Shown here piece after piece: positions 62,435 to 64,000 of a stretch of 64,000 bases of DNA (the first letter of the stretch is position 1; each line of letters begins with the position of its first letter). The DNA lies in assembly GCF_002975205.1 (NCBI RefSeq), contig NZ_PCOC01000003.1, positions 205,405-269,404 of the forward strand. The letters run 5' to 3'. The notes beneath the pieces are model-generated. The model saw only the letters and a program-made list of their open reading frames with translations. It was not told where the DNA came from and made no database searches. The translations under genes and the position numbers were made by a program. The stretch comes from Ochrobactrum vermis. GTDB taxonomy: Bacteria; Pseudomonadota; Alphaproteobacteria; Rhizobiales; Rhizobiaceae.

Positions 62435-63126
62435 CCCTTGCTCCCTTCCGTGACGGTTTCCTGATCCCGCCTGTAATTATAAACCTGGAATCCGAGAGGG
62501 TTTTCAAACCGCCATTCATTGGTGGCTGGTTCGTCCGTATAGCGATAACGAACGACAGCAATATAGTGTCTGGTGATGGCATCGGTATCGGACTTTTCAG
62601 TCGTTGAAAAACGGACGAGAGCGGTGGAACTGTTGGGGAAGGTGACAGACTTCACATCGACAAGTACACGCTTGTTCTTGCCGTAAACCTTAGCCGGATT
62701 TTTCGGGTTGGCAGTGCTGTATTGCTCCTGTAATTCGCGAGCGGCATCACCTGTCGATAACAGTGCTGCCGTGCCGAAGTTTGCATCAATCGCGTAAGGA
62801 TCATAGCCTTCACGTGTCCTGATATACCGAACGACGTTTGCTTGGGTAATTGCGCGTGAATCCGTCAGATTTTGTGCTTTTGTGAGGCCGCTTTTGGTTT
62901 CGATATAGCCCGTAGCCTTGTCTACGACGACAATCACAGGCTCGAAAGATTTTAACGGAACCAGCATAACGAGTGCCAGCAACGCGAAAAGCGCGACGAG
63001 CCCGAAAATGATGGTTACGAACCATGCCACGACTTTTGAACGTTTTGCTTTCCGGACGATTTCGTTCTCCCAACGATCACCGTCCTGAAAATAACTTCTC
63101 AATGCAGCTTCTTTGGAATCGGTCAT
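62431..63126 (-). CDS. virB8: T4SS inner-membrane component VirB8
   Basis: A 231-residue bitopic protein: a short cytoplasmic segment, one membrane span (about 35-57, FVTIIFGLVALFALLALVML), and a periplasmic NTF2-like domain (VVRYIRTREGYDPYAIDANF, TALVRFSTTEKSDTDA, EWRFENPLGFQV). It nucleates assembly of the secretion machine. It starts 34 bp after the virB6 stop and couples to virB9. Confidence 0.92.
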   Translation of the reverse strand: MTDSKEAALRSYFQDGDRWENEIVRKAKRSKVVAWFVTIIFGLVALFALLALVMLVPLKSFEPVIVVVDKATGYIETKSGLTKAQNLTDSRAITQANVVRYIRTREGYDPYAIDANFGTAALLSTGDAARELQEQYSTANPKNPAKVYGKNKRVLVDVKSVTFPNSSTALVRFSTTEKSDTDAITRHYIAVVRYRYTDEPATNEWRFENPLGFQVYNYRRDQETVTEGSKG

Positions 63127-63160
63127 GATCCAACCCTTTACCTCTTATTAACCTGCAGCA

Positions 63161-64000
63161 TTAGCGAGGCAGGCTGTTGCTGCTTATTCGGTTTTGCATT
63201 GCTTCTTTTGCGCCCTGACTTGTCGGGGAAATCGAACCCCCACCGCCGCCTCCGAAACGATTGTAAAGATACCTTCCGCCGCGATAGCTCGCACCGATCC
63301 CCTTGAAGCCAGCTCGCGCAATCTGCATTGGAGCGGTGACACCGGTCACGCGAACAAGCCGAGAAGCCGCGGCACCGATACCAACGGCCAATCCTCCTGC
63401 AATGCCCTGAGCAAGGACCTGGATGTTCAACAGGACAAATGCCCCGGCGAAACAAAGCAGGAGGAAGGCTGAAATATCACTGAGGGTAAGGCGTCGCTCC
63501 GTGGCGGCAGCGGATACCTTCGTCAGTTCAGGATCCATTGCGGCGATAAGGAAGGCGGCGACGACAAACACGAATAACGGAATCAGTGCATATAGAAGAA
63601 CTTGTTGGAACCACGCCTGCCCAAGACTGCGCGATTGTTCAAACAACATGCAGGCTATGAAGATAGGTGCGGTCCCGATCAGTACCCATAACATCACCTT
63701 CGCAAGAACGAGTATTGCGAGAGCAACGGCGATAAAGATTGCCACGCAGGCCATTATGAGAAAGCCGATCATCGACGGCAAAATGGTAAAATAGCCTGAC
63801 TGCTCAGCAAGGGCCGAAGCTGCCTGATTTGCGGTTTGCCAAATCATGGAAAGACCGTTTGTCGGTTCGGTAATTCCTGTTTTGGTGGCCGTCAGGATAG
63901 CGCGACCAACATCTTCAGGAGTATTGTTCAGCCACTTGTAGAAAAAATCGTTGAAGTAACCCCAGTTGCTGATCAATGCCAGAATGAAGACCATGCGGAA
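63161..64000 (-). CDS. virB6: T4SS inner-membrane component VirB6/TrbL (5' end outside window)
   Basis: The frame continues past the right edge, so only the C-terminal part of about 280 residues is seen. It holds five or so hydrophobic spans (for example FLIMACVAIFIAVALAILVL and LIPLFVFVVAAFLIAAM) and WLNNTPEDVGRAIL in the preceding loop, typical of VirB6/TrbL. The tail is Gly/Arg rich and basic. VirB6 forms the inner-membrane part of the DNA path. An internal Met at 63994 is probably not the true start. Confidence 0.85.
   Translation of the reverse strand, partial: FRMVFILALISNWGYFNDFFYKWLNNTPEDVGRAILTATKTGITEPTNGLSMIWQTANQAASALAEQSGYFTILPSMIGFLIMACVAIFIAVALAILVLAKVMLWVLIGTAPIFIACMLFEQSRSLGQAWFQQVLLYALIPLFVFVVAAFLIAAMDPELTKVSAAATERRLTLSDISAFLLLCFAGAFVLLNIQVLAQGIAGGLAVGIGAAASRLVRVTGVTAPMQIARAGFKGIGASYRGGRYLYNRFGGGGGGSISPTSQGAKEAMQNRISSNSLPR

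Noticed and set aside
1..64000. CRISPR array, tRNA or rRNA genes
   Set aside because: No regularly spaced direct repeats and no tRNA/rRNA-like segments were noticed while reading; a covariance-model scan would be needed to exclude them fully.

Overview
The window looks like an accessory replicon (plasmid or chromid) of an alphaproteobacterium of the order Hyphomicrobiales (Rhizobiales), most probably near Brucella/Ochrobactrum. The grounds are a complete repABC locus with an antisense RNA and parS-like palindromes, a second repC-type initiator, SyrB-like, DUF736 and DUF982-like proteins, HWE-type sensor kinase, and a VirB/VirD4 secretion system. The species call is inference; no rRNA, tRNA or CRISPR array was seen.

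Layout. (1) 1-7.4 kb: AT-richer catabolic island with a divergent ABC importer (ATPase cut by the window edge), an IclR regulator, a zinc-less quinone oxidoreductase, a class III CoA-transferase and a urocanate hydratase. (2) 7.4-8.9 kb: IS3-family remnant interrupted by an intact IS5-family element. (3) 8.9-16.7 kb: stress island with two tandem Ku genes, a NepR-like small protein, a Nudix hydrolase, an FAD oxidoreductase and an HWE kinase; three promoters match the EcfG general-stress sigma consensus. (4) 17.2-18.6 kb: gene graveyard (IS3 and IS110 pieces, a broken Y-family polymerase, a glutamine synthetase tail). (5) 18.6-26.9 kb: defence island with a SIR2-HerA pair, a DUF3883-type protein behind a truncated restriction/helicase gene, a two-gene membrane/cupin-like pair of unknown function, a resolvase with an internal deletion, and a PD-(D/E)XK nuclease with an acidic partner.

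(6) 27-33 kb: a 13-9-13 lox-like palindrome and a tyrosine recombinase, small envelope proteins, an NmrA/HxlR pair and a hydrolase broken by one TGA. (7) 33.1-46.2 kb: replication and maintenance core: parS, repA, repB, antisense RNA, repC; then a fused HigB-HigA, SyrB-like paralogues, a VapBC-like pair, and a solitary RepC with its own antisense RNA. (8) 46.2-55.8 kb: DUF736, VbhA-Fic, ArdC-like antirestriction, a XRE regulator and a mobilisation module (RHH protein, ParA/VirC1-like ATPase, oriT-like region, MobC, relaxase). (9) 56.2-64 kb: a methyltransferase, then VirD4, VirB11, VirB10, VirB9, VirB8 and partial VirB6 on the minus strand, running off the right edge.

Together: the repABC and RepC modules replicate and partition the element, toxin-antitoxin modules stabilise it, the relaxase/MobC/ParA set with VirB/VirD4 moves it, and the cargo adds nutrient uptake, NHEJ repair and anti-phage defence. 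All family names rest on motifs read by eye; no database search was run.
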